A DNA stretch of 64,000 bases from Micromonospora humi (GCF_900090105.1 NZ_FMDM01000004.1:124001-188000), one strand, 5' to 3'. Positions 45,762-54,845 are shown, counted from the stretch's first letter. Numbers and translations are program-made. The notes: generated by a model not told the origin, from the letters alone.

Positions 45762-47024
45762 ATGCCGATTGAGTCGCCCCGCGACGCCGTCATCGTCGCC
45801 ACCGCCCGGTCCCCCATCGGTCGCGCGTTCAAGGGTTCCCTGCGCGAGGTCCGCCCCGACGACCTGGCCGCCACCATCGTCCAGGCCGCGCTCGACAAGG
45901 TCCCGGCGCTCGATCCGACCACCATCGACGACCTCTACCTCGGGTGCGGCCTGCCCGGCGGCGAGCAGGGCTTCAACATGGCCCGGGTGGTCGCCACGCT
46001 GCTCGGCCTGGACGGGCTGCCCGGCGCCACGCTGACCCGCTACTGCGCCTCCTCGCTGCAGACCACCCGGATGGCGATGCACGCGATCCGGGCCGGCGAG
46101 GGCGACGTGTTCGTCTCCGCCGGCGTGGAGATGGTCTCCCGGTACGCCCGGGGCAACTCGGACACCCTGCCGCCGGAGGCGCAGGCGCTGGTCGGCGGCG
46201 GCTGGGAGAACCCGCGCTTCGCCGGGGCGCGGGAGCGGTCGAAGACCCGCGCGCAGGCCGGCGCCGAGGTGTGGAGCGACCCGCGGGAGGCCGGCGAACT
46301 GCCGGACGTCTACCTCGCCATGGGTCAGACCGCGGAGAACCTGGCCCAGGTGCACGACGTCACCCGCGAGGACATGGACGCGTTCGGCGTTCGTAGCCAG
46401 AACCTGGCCGAGAAGGCGATCGCGGACGGCTTCTGGGCCCGCGAGATCACCCCGGTCACCACGCCGGACGGCACGGTGGTCGGCGCCGACGACGGCCCGC
46501 GTCCCGGGGTGACCCTGGAGGCGGTGTCCGGGCTGAAGCCGGTGTTCCGACCGGACGGCCGGATCACCGCCGGCAACTGCTGCCCGCTCAACGACGGCGC
46601 CGCCGCCGTGGTGATCATGAGCGCCGAGCGGGCGTCCGAGCTGGGGCTCACCCCGCTGGCCCGGATCGTCTCCACAGGCGTCACCGCGCTCTCCCCGGAG
46701 ATCATGGGCCTCGGCCCGGTCGAGGCGTCGAAGCAGGCGCTGAAGCGGGCCGGCATGACCATCGACGACGTCGACCTGGTCGAGATCAACGAGGCGTTCG
46801 CCGCCCAGGTGATCCCGTCGTACCGGCAGCTCGGCATCCCGGAGGAGAAGCTGAACGTGATGGGCGGCGCGATCGCGGTCGGTCACCCGTTCGGCATGAC
46901 CGGCGCCCGGATCACCGGCACCCTGCTCAACGCGCTGGAGTGGCACGACAAGACCATCGGTCTGGAGACCATGTGCGTCGGCGGCGGCCAGGGCATGGCC
47001 ATGGTGCTCGAACGCCTCAGCTGA
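45762..47024 (+). CDS. Acetyl-CoA C-acetyltransferase (thiolase)
   Basis: 420-residue thiolase with the acyl-Cys in LTRYCASSLQTTRMAMHA (near residue 90), NEAFAAQV and AIAVGHPFGMTGARITG with catalytic His, and the C-terminal Cys in ETMCVGGGQGMAMVLE. Catalyses thiolytic cleavage or condensation of acyl-CoA; position and similarity suggest the FadA-like degradative type, equivalent to Rv1074c (fadA3) in M. tuberculosis. GHPFG instead of the usual GHPxG(C/A) wording is within family variation. Leaderless ATG as described for its promoter. Confidence 0.94.
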   Translation: MPIESPRDAVIVATARSPIGRAFKGSLREVRPDDLAATIVQAALDKVPALDPTTIDDLYLGCGLPGGEQGFNMARVVATLLGLDGLPGATLTRYCASSLQTTRMAMHAIRAGEGDVFVSAGVEMVSRYARGNSDTLPPEAQALVGGGWENPRFAGARERSKTRAQAGAEVWSDPREAGELPDVYLAMGQTAENLAQVHDVTREDMDAFGVRSQNLAEKAIADGFWAREITPVTTPDGTVVGADDGPRPGVTLEAVSGLKPVFRPDGRITAGNCCPLNDGAAAVVIMSAERASELGLTPLARIVSTGVTALSPEIMGLGPVEASKQALKRAGMTIDDVDLVEINEAFAAQVIPSYRQLGIPEEKLNVMGGAIAVGHPFGMTGARITGTLLNALEWHDKTIGLETMCVGGGQGMAMVLERLS

Positions 47025-47064
47025 GGCCGGTTCACCACGGCTCGCGGCGGGTACCGGAACCCGC

Positions 47065-48549
47065 ATGGCGACCGTCGTGGAACGCGAGCGCAAGTTCTCC
47101 GGCGACGACGGGTTCCGGCTGCCCGACCTGACCGGGTGCGGTGGCGTCGTGACGGTGTCCGACGCCACCTCCTCGGATCTGGACGCCGTCTACTGGGACA
47201 CCGACGACCTGCGCCTGCTCCGCAGCGGGCACGCGTTGCGGCGGCGGACCGGTGGGCACGACGCGGGCTGGCACCTGAAGGTGGGCGCGGTCGGCGGCGC
47301 CCGGGTCGAGCACCGGTTCCCGGCCGGGGCCGCCGACGCCGGCCCGCCGCCCGAGCTGGCCGCGTTGATCCGCGGCGCGTCCCGGGGCCGCCCGGTCGCG
47401 CCGGCGGCGAGGATCGTCAACCACCGCCGCGAACACCGGCTGCTGGACGCGGACGGTCGGGTACTGGCCGAGGTCGCCGAGGACGACGTCCGCTCCGAGG
47501 ACCTGGTCGACGGCGTCGCGCTGACGTGGCACGAGGTCGAGGTCGAGCTGGTCGAGGGCGACGAGGAACTGCTCGACGCGGTGGCCGCCCGGCTCACCGG
47601 GGCCGGCGCCGGGGAGGTGCCGGTCAGCAAGTCGCACCGCGCGGTCGCCGGGCGCCTGGCCCGGTTCGACGACGGCCCACCCACCGGCCCGGCGGGGCCG
47701 GTCATCGGATACGCCCGCGCGCAGCGGGACGCGATCGTCGGCAACCACGCGGCGGCGTACCAGGGGGACGAGGACGCGGTGCACGACATGCGCGTCGCGG
47801 TCCGCCGGCTGCGGGCGACCCTGCGGACGTTCCGCGGGCTGTGGGACCGGCGGGAGAGCGAGGCGGTCCGTGCCGAGCTGCGGTGGCTCGGCGGTGAGCT
47901 GGGCCGGGTCCGCGACGTTCAGGTGATGGCCGCCCGGCTGGACACGGCGGTGCACGACCTGCCGGGCGAGCTGGTGCTCGGCCCGGTCCCGGCGCGGATC
48001 GGCGAACGGTTCGCGGCCGACCTGGCCCGGTCGACCACCGCGCTGCGGGCGGCGCTGGACGCTGACCGCTACCCCGACCTGCTGACCCGCCTGGACCGGC
48101 TGCTCGACGGCCCGACCGGCGAGGTCGACCGCCGCTGGGTGGACCGGCGCATCCGGCGGGTGGTGCGCCGGGCCGACGACCGGCTGGACGCGGCGCTCGC
48201 CGTCGGCGGGGCGGCCGGGGACGTCGCACTGCACGAGGCGCGCAAAAAGTACAAGGCAGCCCGCTACGCGGTCGAGGTCCGCGAACCCGCAGTGGGCGGG
48301 CCGGCCGCCCGGCTGGTCAAGCGGTTCAAGGCGCTCCAGGACCTGCTCGGCACCCACCAGGACTCGGTCGTGACCCGGGAGGTGCTGCGTCGCCACGCTC
48401 TGCGGGCGTTCACCGAGGGCGAGAACACCTTCACCTACGGCGTGCTGCACGCCCGGCAGGCCGAGGCCGCCGGGCACGACCGGCCGGCGGTGCTGCGGGC
48501 CCGGGACCGGGCCCGACGCCGCAAGGTACGCCGCTGGCTGCGGCGCTGA
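47065..48549 (+). CDS. CYTH-CHAD domain protein
   Basis: 494 residues. N-terminal CYTH domain (about 1-200) with the signature ERERKF and alternating charged strands (KVGAVGGARVEHRFPAG, LTWHEVEVELVEGD); this tunnel fold hydrolyses inorganic triphosphate or related substrates. The C-terminal CHAD domain (about 215-490) is helical with conserved His and Arg (EDAVHDMRVAVRRLRATLRTF, ALHEARKKYKAARYA), a polyphosphate-binding module. The ATG follows the thiolase stop by 40 nt with only a weak ribosome binding site. Together with Ppx at the right edge it points to polyphosphate metabolism. Confidence 0.92.
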   Translation: MATVVERERKFSGDDGFRLPDLTGCGGVVTVSDATSSDLDAVYWDTDDLRLLRSGHALRRRTGGHDAGWHLKVGAVGGARVEHRFPAGAADAGPPPELAALIRGASRGRPVAPAARIVNHRREHRLLDADGRVLAEVAEDDVRSEDLVDGVALTWHEVEVELVEGDEELLDAVAARLTGAGAGEVPVSKSHRAVAGRLARFDDGPPTGPAGPVIGYARAQRDAIVGNHAAAYQGDEDAVHDMRVAVRRLRATLRTFRGLWDRRESEAVRAELRWLGGELGRVRDVQVMAARLDTAVHDLPGELVLGPVPARIGERFAADLARSTTALRAALDADRYPDLLTRLDRLLDGPTGEVDRRWVDRRIRRVVRRADDRLDAALAVGGAAGDVALHEARKKYKAARYAVEVREPAVGGPAARLVKRFKALQDLLGTHQDSVVTREVLRRHALRAFTEGENTFTYGVLHARQAEAAGHDRPAVLRARDRARRRKVRRWLRR

Positions 48550-48619
48550 CCCGCCTCGAAGCCTGCCGGCCGGGGCGCCCGGGACGGGGACGGCGGGGGC
48601 AGCGGCCGAGGGCTCGCGG

Positions 48620-48940
48620 TCAGAGGGCGGAGCGGGTGCGGGTCACCGCGTCGACGGCGCCGGCCAGCACCGGCTCCGGCGGGGTGGCCAGGGCCAGGTC
48701 GGCGGCGACCACCCGGAGCTGGTCGGGCAGGGCCAGGTCAGTGGGAAGTCGGGGCACCTCCCGACGCGGCTCGCCGGCCGCGTCGGCGGCCAGGTTGGCG
48801 AGTTCCTGGACGAGCTTGTGCACCAGGTCCGCCCGGGACACGTTGCCGCTTCCGGCCGGCGCCGACCAGCGCGGCTGTTGCCAGTGCCCGACCTGTCGGA
48901 CCAGCAGGGTCACCGCCCGGTCCAGCTCCGCTGCGCTCAT
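48620..48940 (-). CDS. Hypothetical 106-residue protein
   Basis: Soluble, Ala/Leu-rich and helical, with blocks LDRAVTLLVRQVGHWQQPRW, DLVHKLVQELANLAADA and RVVAADLALATPP. Family not recognised; similar small proteins occur in actinomycetes. The ATG at 48940 is chosen for MSAAELDRAV; a long open frame that continues upstream into the Bax-inhibitor gene is an artefact. The gene ends 71 nt from the convergent CYTH-CHAD stop. Confidence 0.7.
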   Translation of the reverse strand: MSAAELDRAVTLLVRQVGHWQQPRWSAPAGSGNVSRADLVHKLVQELANLAADAAGEPRREVPRLPTDLALPDQLRVVAADLALATPPEPVLAGAVDAVTRTRSAL

Positions 48941-48960
48941 CGCCGCCGAGTGTACGACGG

Positions 48961-49719
48961 TCAGCGCCGCACATAGCTGAGCAGGCGCAGGATCTGCCAG
49001 TACAGGAAGATCAGCCCGACCAGCAGGCCGAACGCGCAGTACCAGGCGTAGCGGCGGGGCAGCCGGTTCGCGGCGGACCGTTCGACCAGGTCGAAGTCGA
49101 GGACGAAGCTGAGCGCCCCGGCGATGATCGCGACCACGGAGAAGACGTACGGCAGCCAGCCCACCCGGCCGGTCAGGCTGTAGACCGCCAACCCCTGCCC
49201 TCCGGTGACCAGGTACGCCACCAGGTTGACCAGGCCGATCGCCAGGATCCCGACGAGCGTGCCGAGCACCAGCCGGGCCAGCCGCGGGGTGGCCCGGACC
49301 AGCCGGGCCCGGTAGAGCAGGGACATGCCGAGGAACACGCCGAACGTGCCGACCACGGCCTGCGCCACGATGCCCGGGTAGACCAGCTCGAACGCCCGGC
49401 TCGCCACCCCGAGCAGCAGCCCCTGGAGCACCGCGTACCCGACGACGACCGGCGGGCTGGTGACCTGCTTCAGCGAGATGACCAGCACCAGGGCCAGGCT
49501 GGCCAGCGCGCTGCCGGCCAGCGCCGCCGGCACCCACGCCGCCTCCGGCACCACCACCCAGGCCACCGCCGCGGTGACGCCGGTGAGCAGCAGCAGGCCG
49601 ACCGTCCGGGTGACCACGTCGGCCACCGTCATCGCGTCGGTGGCGCCCACCCCCAGCACCCGCCGTTCGGTGCGCCCGACGTCGTCCAGCCGGTCCAGCA
49701 CCGGATTGGCACTGCGCAC
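48961..49719 (-). CDS. Bax inhibitor-1/YccA family membrane protein 1
   Basis: 252 residues with seven TM helices. Starts RSANPVLDRLDDV, shared with the next paralogue (KSTNPVLARLGQA). Conserved C-terminal part DFDLVERSAANRLPRRYAWYCAFGLLVGLIFLYWQILRLLSYV holds the acidic pair typical of the family, whose members include a bacterial calcium-leak channel. GTG start with GAGGAGG 7 nt upstream. Tandem duplicate of the gene at 49845. Confidence 0.9.
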   Translation of the reverse strand: MRSANPVLDRLDDVGRTERRVLGVGATDAMTVADVVTRTVGLLLLTGVTAAVAWVVVPEAAWVPAALAGSALASLALVLVISLKQVTSPPVVVGYAVLQGLLLGVASRAFELVYPGIVAQAVVGTFGVFLGMSLLYRARLVRATPRLARLVLGTLVGILAIGLVNLVAYLVTGGQGLAVYSLTGRVGWLPYVFSVVAIIAGALSFVLDFDLVERSAANRLPRRYAWYCAFGLLVGLIFLYWQILRLLSYVRR

Positions 49720-49790
49720 CGTGACCTCCTCGCGCCGGCGTACCCGAGTCCCACTCTGCCCCGGACGGCCCGGCGGGGACGGGAAAACGG

Positions 49791-49827
49791 CGACGCCCGC
49801 CGCCGCGGATGCGGCAGGCGGGCGTCG
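49791..49827 (-). terminator. Rho-independent terminator between the Bax-inhibitor paralogues
   Basis: 11-bp outer stem CGACGCCCGCC / GGCGGGCGTCG with an inner GCCGC/GCGGC hairpin; on the minus strand it is followed by CCGTTTTCCC, giving a T-tract. It follows the second Bax-inhibitor gene. Confidence 0.8.
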
Positions 49828-49844
49828 GCGACGGGGCGGGACGG

Positions 49845-50666
49845 TCAGTCGTCGCCCTGGAAGTAGCTGAGCAGCCGCAGGATCTCCAGGTAGAGCCAGA
49901 CCAGGCCGACCACGATGCCGAACGCGGCCGTCCAGGCGTAGCGCTGCGGGAGCCCCATCCGGACCCCCTCCTCGATCTGCGCGAAGTTGAGCACGAAGCT
50001 CAGCGACGCCACCACGATGCAGACCAGGCTGAAGCCGATCGCGAGCGGGCTGCCGTCGCGCAGGTGCGTGTTCACCCCGAACAGGGACAGCACCAGGTTG
50101 ACCAGCATGACGCCGAACAGGCCGGCGATGATCGCCACCATGATCCGGGCGAACTTCGGGGTGGCCCGGATGATCCGCGCCTTGTAGATCATCGCCATCA
50201 GGAAGAAGACGCCGAAGCTGGCCGCCACCGCCTGGAGCACGATGCCGTCGTAGAGCGTGTTGAACGCCTTGCTGACCATGCCGACGAAGACGCCCTCGAC
50301 GATCGAGTACGCCACCACGAGCGCCGGGTTGGCCATCCGGGAGAACGAGATGATCAGGCCGAGCGCCAGGCCGACCACCGCGGCGCCGATCCAGGCGACG
50401 CCGACCAGGGCATCCGGCACGAGCACCCAGGCCGCGGCGGCCGAGGCACCGAGGATGGCGAGCATGAGGACCGTCTTGACGACCACGTCGTCGATGGTCA
50501 TCGGCGTCACGGCGGGCGGGGCCACCGGCTGGCCGTAGCCGCCCGGGTAGGGCTGCTGCTGCGGGTATCCGGGCTGACCGTACGGCCCGGGCTGGGCGTA
50601 CCCGGCCGCCCGCTCACGCTCGGCCGCCTGGCCGAGCCGGGCGAGCACCGGGTTCGTGGACTTCAC
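49845..50666 (-). CDS. Bax inhibitor-1/YccA family membrane protein 2
   Basis: 273 residues. The N-terminus has a Pro/Gly/Tyr-rich cytoplasmic stretch (GYAQPGPYGQPGYPQQQPYP), then seven TM helices, and NFAQIEEGVRMGLPQRYAWTAAFGIVVGLVWLYLEILRLLSYF at the C-terminus. Close paralogue of the preceding gene but with the extra low-complexity N-terminus seen in YccA-type actinobacterial copies. ATG start with TGAGGGAGGC upstream. Probably a membrane-stress or ion-handling role, by family. Confidence 0.92.
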   Translation of the reverse strand: MKSTNPVLARLGQAAERERAAGYAQPGPYGQPGYPQQQPYPGGYGQPVAPPAVTPMTIDDVVVKTVLMLAILGASAAAAWVLVPDALVGVAWIGAAVVGLALGLIISFSRMANPALVVAYSIVEGVFVGMVSKAFNTLYDGIVLQAVAASFGVFFLMAMIYKARIIRATPKFARIMVAIIAGLFGVMLVNLVLSLFGVNTHLRDGSPLAIGFSLVCIVVASLSFVLNFAQIEEGVRMGLPQRYAWTAAFGIVVGLVWLYLEILRLLSYFQGDD

Positions 50667-50776
50667 TTCTCAGGCCTCCCTCAGGGGGTCGTTCGCACGT
50701 AGACGTGCGCCTCCAGGGTAGACGGGGCGCACAGACCGCGTGCGGCGCGAAGCTGTGGGAAAGCTGAGAGTTCGGG

Positions 50777-50857
50777 TGCCCGGGGCGGGGGTCGAACCCG
50801 CACGCCTTTCGGCAGCCGCTTTTAAGGCGGCCGTGTCTGCCGTTCCACCACCCGGGC
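50777..50857 (-). tRNA. bldA: tRNA-Leu(UAA), bldA type
   Basis: Read on the minus strand the 81 nt form a class II cloverleaf: acceptor GCCCGGG / CCCGGGC with discriminator A, D stem GTG/CAC, anticodon stem GCCGC/GCGGC with loop CTTAAAA (anticodon UAA), long variable arm TGCCGAAAGGCGT, and T stem GCGGG/CCCGC with TTCGACC. The CCA end is not encoded. This tRNA reads UUA, and in Streptomyces the equivalent gene bldA gates TTA-containing developmental and accessory genes. Confidence 0.96.
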
Positions 50858-50946
50858 GGGTGACACCGGCGCGCCGAGAAGCGGCCGTGCAGATCTCACC
50901 GTAGCGGCTGCGCCGCGCCCCGGCGTACCCCGGCGGGTGCGGCCGA

Positions 50947-50959
50947 TAGGGTCGGGGCC
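50947..50959 (+). promoter_or_regulatory. Leaderless -10 box of the membrane protein gene
   Basis: TAGGGT (50947-50952) is 7 nt before the GTG at 50960; no Shine-Dalgarno-like sequence lies between. Confidence 0.5.
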
Positions 50960-52789
50960 GTGACCAGCGCCGCCCGCGCGGCCCCCGGGCCCGACCGCGA
51001 CCAGGCGGTCCGCCCCGCGCCGGTGGTCGCCACCACGCGGGCGGCCCGGCTGCGGGCCGTCGCCCGCCGACACCGCGCCGACCTGCTCGTCGGGTTGCTG
51101 TTCGTGGTGTTCGCCGGCTGGCTCACCCACGGCCTGTGGCCGGCGCCGGGCACCCGGATGCTCGCCCTCAACCCCGCCGACCAGACGCTCTACGAGTGGT
51201 TCCTGGCGCTCGACGCCCGGGCGCCGCGGGGCGACCTCGGTCTGGTCACCGACCGGCTCAACGCGCCCGACGGGGTCAACCTGATGGCCAACACCTCGGT
51301 CCTCGCGCTCGGCGTGCTGCTCGCCCCGGTCACGTGGGCGTTCGGGGCGCCGGTCACGTTCGCCCTGCTGGTCGCCGGCAACCTGGCCGGCACCGCGGTC
51401 GCCTGGTATCTGCTGTTCACCCGGACGCTGCGCGCCCACCGGCTCGCCGCCGGTCTCGGCGCGGCGCTCTGCGGCTTCGGGCCCGGCATGGTCTCGCAGA
51501 GCAACGGTCACCTGCACATGACCGCGCAGTGGCTGGTCCCGGTGCTGGTCTGGCTGGTGGTCCGGCTGCTTCGCGCGGCCGACCCGGCCGGTCGGCCGGA
51601 GGGACCGGAGCGCCGCCGGATGGCATCCTCGGCGGCCGGGCTGGCCGCCACCGTCTGCGTCGGCGTCTTCGTCGGCGAGGAGGTGCTCTTCCTCACCGCG
51701 CTCACGCTGGCGGTGATGGCCGTCGCCTACGGGCTGGCCGACCGGGACCTGGCCCGGCGGGCGCTGCCCGGCTTCGCCGGCGGGCTGCTCTGCGCCGTCG
51801 GGCTGGCGCTGCCGGTGCTGGCGTACCCGCTCCGGGTGCAGTTCGCCGGTCCGCAGGGCGTCGCGGACGGGATGTTCCCGGCGACCTACTTCTCCGCCGA
51901 CCTGGCCGGCTGGACCCGGCTCTCCGCGCTGACGGTGTTCGGCAGCCCGGACTCGGTCCGGCTGACCACCGGCCCGGCCGAGTTCACCACGTTCCTGGGC
52001 TGGCCGCTGCTGCTGGTGGCGGCCGGCTGCGCGATCTGGTCGGGGCGACGCCCGCTGGTGCTCGCCACCGTTGCCGGGGCGCTGGTCATGGCCGCGCTCG
52101 CGCTCGGCCCCGAGGTCGTGGTCGGCGGGGAGCGCACCGGCCTGCCCGGCCCGTACGCGCTGCTGGACGGCCTGCCGGTGGTCGACGGCGCGCTGCCGAC
52201 CCGCTTCGCCCTGGCGGTGCTGCCGCTGGTCGGCACCCTGCTCACGCTCGCCGTGCACCGGGCGCTGCACGAGCCGGGTCCGGCCCGCCGGCTGGTGCCG
52301 TTCGCGGTCGGCGCGGCGCTGCTCAGCGTCTTCCCGGCGCCGCTGCCCGCCGTCGACCGGCCGCCGCTGCCCGAGTTCGTCACCGGCGGCCACTGGCGTC
52401 AGTGCGTACGCCCCGGCGGGGTGCTGGTGCCGGTGCCCACGGCCACCCCGCAGCAGCCCGGGCCGATGCGCTGGGCCACCGCCACCGGCGTCGGGTTCGG
52501 CATGCCGGAGGGCTTCTTCATCGGCCCGTACGGTCCCGACGGCTCCGCCACCATGGGCACCTGGCAGCGGCCCACGTCGGCCCTGCTCGCCGAGGTGGCC
52601 CGGCGAGGCGTGGCGCCGGCGGTCGGCGACCGGCAGCGCCGCCAGGCCGTCCGGGACGTCGACGCGTGGGGCGCGTCCTGCGTCGCGCTGACCGACGACG
52701 CCCCGCACGCGGAGCTGCTGCGCCGCACGCTGGAGTCGCTGTTCGGGCCGGGCACCCGGATCGCCGACGCCTGGACCTGGCGGTTCTGA
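50960..52789 (+). CDS. Polytopic membrane protein, GT-C glycosyltransferase-like
   Basis: 609 residues. After a charged N-terminus (1-40) come about ten TM helices between residues 40 and 460, then an extracytoplasmic-type C-terminal domain (about 465-609). The first loop carries NPADQTLYEWFLALDARA with acidic residues in the position used by GT-C-fold mannosyl/glucosyltransferases that take lipid-linked sugars. The family assignment is structural impression, not motif-proved. Leaderless GTG start. A strong hairpin terminates it against the convergent ndh gene. Confidence 0.75.
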   Translation: MTSAARAAPGPDRDQAVRPAPVVATTRAARLRAVARRHRADLLVGLLFVVFAGWLTHGLWPAPGTRMLALNPADQTLYEWFLALDARAPRGDLGLVTDRLNAPDGVNLMANTSVLALGVLLAPVTWAFGAPVTFALLVAGNLAGTAVAWYLLFTRTLRAHRLAAGLGAALCGFGPGMVSQSNGHLHMTAQWLVPVLVWLVVRLLRAADPAGRPEGPERRRMASSAAGLAATVCVGVFVGEEVLFLTALTLAVMAVAYGLADRDLARRALPGFAGGLLCAVGLALPVLAYPLRVQFAGPQGVADGMFPATYFSADLAGWTRLSALTVFGSPDSVRLTTGPAEFTTFLGWPLLLVAAGCAIWSGRRPLVLATVAGALVMAALALGPEVVVGGERTGLPGPYALLDGLPVVDGALPTRFALAVLPLVGTLLTLAVHRALHEPGPARRLVPFAVGAALLSVFPAPLPAVDRPPLPEFVTGGHWRQCVRPGGVLVPVPTATPQQPGPMRWATATGVGFGMPEGFFIGPYGPDGSATMGTWQRPTSALLAEVARRGVAPAVGDRQRRQAVRDVDAWGASCVALTDDAPHAELLRRTLESLFGPGTRIADAWTWRF

Positions 52790-52803
52790 CCGGTCCGGAC
52801 ACG

Positions 52804-52840
52804 GCGAAGGGCCCCTCCCGTGCGGGAAGGGCCCTTTCGC
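52804..52840. terminator. Bidirectional terminator between membrane protein and ndh
   Basis: Long stem GCGAAGGGCCCCTCCCG / CGGGAAGGGCCCTTTCGC with few mismatches and TTTCGC after it; located between convergent stop codons. Confidence 0.75.
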
Positions 52841-52847
52841 GTACGGC

Positions 52848-54191
52848 TCAGACGCGCGCCGCGCCGACCGGCGGGGCGGACGCCTCGGAGAACTCCTCGC
52901 GCGGGTCGTGCAGCTGGCCCAGCGCGACCACCTCACGCTTGAGGAAGAACGCCAGCGACCAGTCGACCACCACCCGGACCTTGCGGTTGAACGAGGGGAT
53001 CCGCGACATGTGGTACGTCCGGTGCATGAACCACGCCGGCCAGCCGGTCATCTTGACGCCGTAGACCTGCGCCACGCCCTTGTGCAGGCCGAGGCTGGCC
53101 ACGCTGCCGGCGTGCTTGTGCTTGTAGTCGACCGGCTCGCGCCCGCGGACCACGTTGACGATGTTGTCGGCCATCCGGGCCGCCTGCCGCACCGCGTGCT
53201 GGGCGCTCGGCGAGCAGAAGTTGCCCGGCTCCTTGGTCAGGTCCGGCACGGCGGCGCAGTCACCGGCGCTCCAGGCGCCCTCGACCACCCGGTCGCCGTC
53301 CACGATCTGCAGCGTCGGCCGGCAGGTGACCCGACGACGCTCGTCGCGGGGGAAGTCGGTCGCGTCCAGCATCGGCGACGGCTTCACGCCGGCGGTCCAG
53401 ACGATGGTGTCGGACGGGAAGCTGTCGCCGTCGGAGAGCTTCACCACCCCGTCGACGCAGGACTCCAGCCGGGTGTCCAGCCGGATGTCCATGTTCCGCT
53501 TCATCAGCTGCTGCACCGTGTAGGCGCCCATGTCCCGGTCGACCTCGGGCAGCACCCGCTGGGTCGCCTCGACCAGCACCCAGCGCATCTCCTCCGGCTT
53601 CAGCTCCGGGTAGTAGCGCAGCGCGTCGCGGGCCATGTCCTCCATCTCGGCGAGCGCCTCGATGCCGGCGTAACCACCGCCGACGAAGGTGAACGTCAGC
53701 GCGCGACGGCGGACCTCCGGGTCGGTCGTGGCGGCCGCCACGTCGAGCCGGTCCAGCACGTGGTTACGCAGGAAGATGGCCTCGCCGATGGTCTTGAACC
53801 CGATGCCGTTCTCGTGCAGGCCGGGAATCGGCAGGGTGCGGGAGACCGAGCCGGGGGCGACCACCACGTGGTCGTACGGGATCTCCCGGGCCGGGCCGCT
53901 GATCGGCTGCACCACGGCGGTCTTCCGCTCGTGGTCGATCCGGGTGACCGTGCCGGCCACCACCGTGCACTTGCGCAACTCCCGCCGCAGCGGCACCACA
54001 GCGTGCCGCGGGGAGATGTTGCCGGCCGAAGCCTCCGGGAGGAACGGCTGGTACGTCATGTGCGGCTGGGGGTCGACGACGACCACCTCGGCCTCACGGG
54101 AGCTCAGCTTCTTGGACAGGCGCAGAGCGGCGTACAGGCCAACGTGCCCGGCACCCACGACAAGGATCCGCTTCGGATTCACGTCATCCAT
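52848..54191 (-). CDS. ndh: Type II NADH dehydrogenase (NAD(P)/FAD oxidoreductase)
   Basis: 447 residues. Rossmann FAD motif RILVVGAGHVGLYAALRL at the N-terminus, NADH motif TFVGGGYAGIEALAEMEDMA near residue 170, and AWSAGDCAAVPDL, FCSPSAQHAVRQAARMADNI and HKHAGSVASLGLHKGVA typical of NDH-2, which passes electrons from NADH to menaquinone without proton pumping. C-terminal amphipathic helices should bind the membrane. ATG start used; a GTG at 54182 has better spacing to GGGGAAAG. An imperfect TTGTG/TCACA repeat lies upstream. Confidence 0.92.
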   Translation of the reverse strand: MDDVNPKRILVVGAGHVGLYAALRLSKKLSSREAEVVVVDPQPHMTYQPFLPEASAGNISPRHAVVPLRRELRKCTVVAGTVTRIDHERKTAVVQPISGPAREIPYDHVVVAPGSVSRTLPIPGLHENGIGFKTIGEAIFLRNHVLDRLDVAAATTDPEVRRRALTFTFVGGGYAGIEALAEMEDMARDALRYYPELKPEEMRWVLVEATQRVLPEVDRDMGAYTVQQLMKRNMDIRLDTRLESCVDGVVKLSDGDSFPSDTIVWTAGVKPSPMLDATDFPRDERRRVTCRPTLQIVDGDRVVEGAWSAGDCAAVPDLTKEPGNFCSPSAQHAVRQAARMADNIVNVVRGREPVDYKHKHAGSVASLGLHKGVAQVYGVKMTGWPAWFMHRTYHMSRIPSFNRKVRVVVDWSLAFFLKREVVALGQLHDPREEFSEASAPPVGAARV

Positions 54192-54284
54192 CTTTCCCCG
54201 GCCGGCTCCGGTAATACCGCGCGAGACCCCCTTCTGTGACGGAGCACAACCGGTGTGACCTGCGCAACGCCCCACCGCGTCCCG

Positions 54285-54845
54285 TCATCTGCGACGCAGC
54301 AGCCACCCCAGCAGGGCGCTCAGACCCACCGCGACCAGCAGCCCGGCCACGGTCGCCGCCTGCGAGCCGCCGGTCCCGCCGACGCCGCCGAGCCAGGCCA
54401 GCACGACGCCGAGCACGGCGCTCGCCAGCACCACCCCGCCGGCGCGGGCCAGCCACCGCAGCACCAGGTCCGGGTCGATCAACCCGTCGTAGGGCAGCAG
54501 CGCGGCGAGCGCGCAGAGCGTGTGCGCCAGGTAGAGCAGCGTGGCCACGGCGAGCAGCCGCCACAGCACCGGCGGCCGGTCGTAGCCGAGCGTGGCCAGC
54601 AGCCAGCCGGCGATCGTCACCAGCGCCGCGAAGGTCGGCCAGATCCGGCGCGGCCCGACCGCCGGCAGCACCGCGGCCACCGCCAGGGCCAGCAGCGCCC
54701 GCGGCGCCAGGAACTGCACCGGGTACGCGAGCAGGAAGCCGGCCAGCACGACCAGGAAGATGCCGCCCCGCACCAGCAGCGGCAGCGCGCTGACCCGCGC
54801 GGCCCGGTACCGCAGCCCCCGAACCCGCTCCAGCACGCTGTTCAT
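54285..54845 (-). CDS. Hypothetical membrane protein of the MoxR operon
   Basis: 186 residues. Five or six hydrophobic helices (LLVRGGIFLVVLAGFLL, ALLALAVAAVLPAV, WPTFAALVTIAGWLL, AVATLLYLAHTLCALAALL, GVVLASAVLGVVLAWLGGV, VAGLLVAVGLSALLGWLL) with a short basic C-terminus. No recognised domain. Its ATG overlaps the stop of the DUF58 gene by 4 nt (ATGA), which makes it the last member of the MoxR-DUF58 operon and suggests a role in the same envelope complex. Confidence 0.8.
   Translation of the reverse strand: MNSVLERVRGLRYRAARVSALPLLVRGGIFLVVLAGFLLAYPVQFLAPRALLALAVAAVLPAVGPRRIWPTFAALVTIAGWLLATLGYDRPPVLWRLLAVATLLYLAHTLCALAALLPYDGLIDPDLVLRWLARAGGVVLASAVLGVVLAWLGGVGGTGGSQAATVAGLLVAVGLSALLGWLLRRR

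Noticed and set aside
48620-49537. 305-codon extension of the 106-residue hypothetical gene
   Set aside because: The extra part overlaps the Bax-inhibitor gene in another frame and is low complexity; the ATG at 48940 starts the plausible protein.
50777-50857. tRNA gene as an integration site
   Set aside because: No integrase and no duplicated tRNA 3' end within the window.
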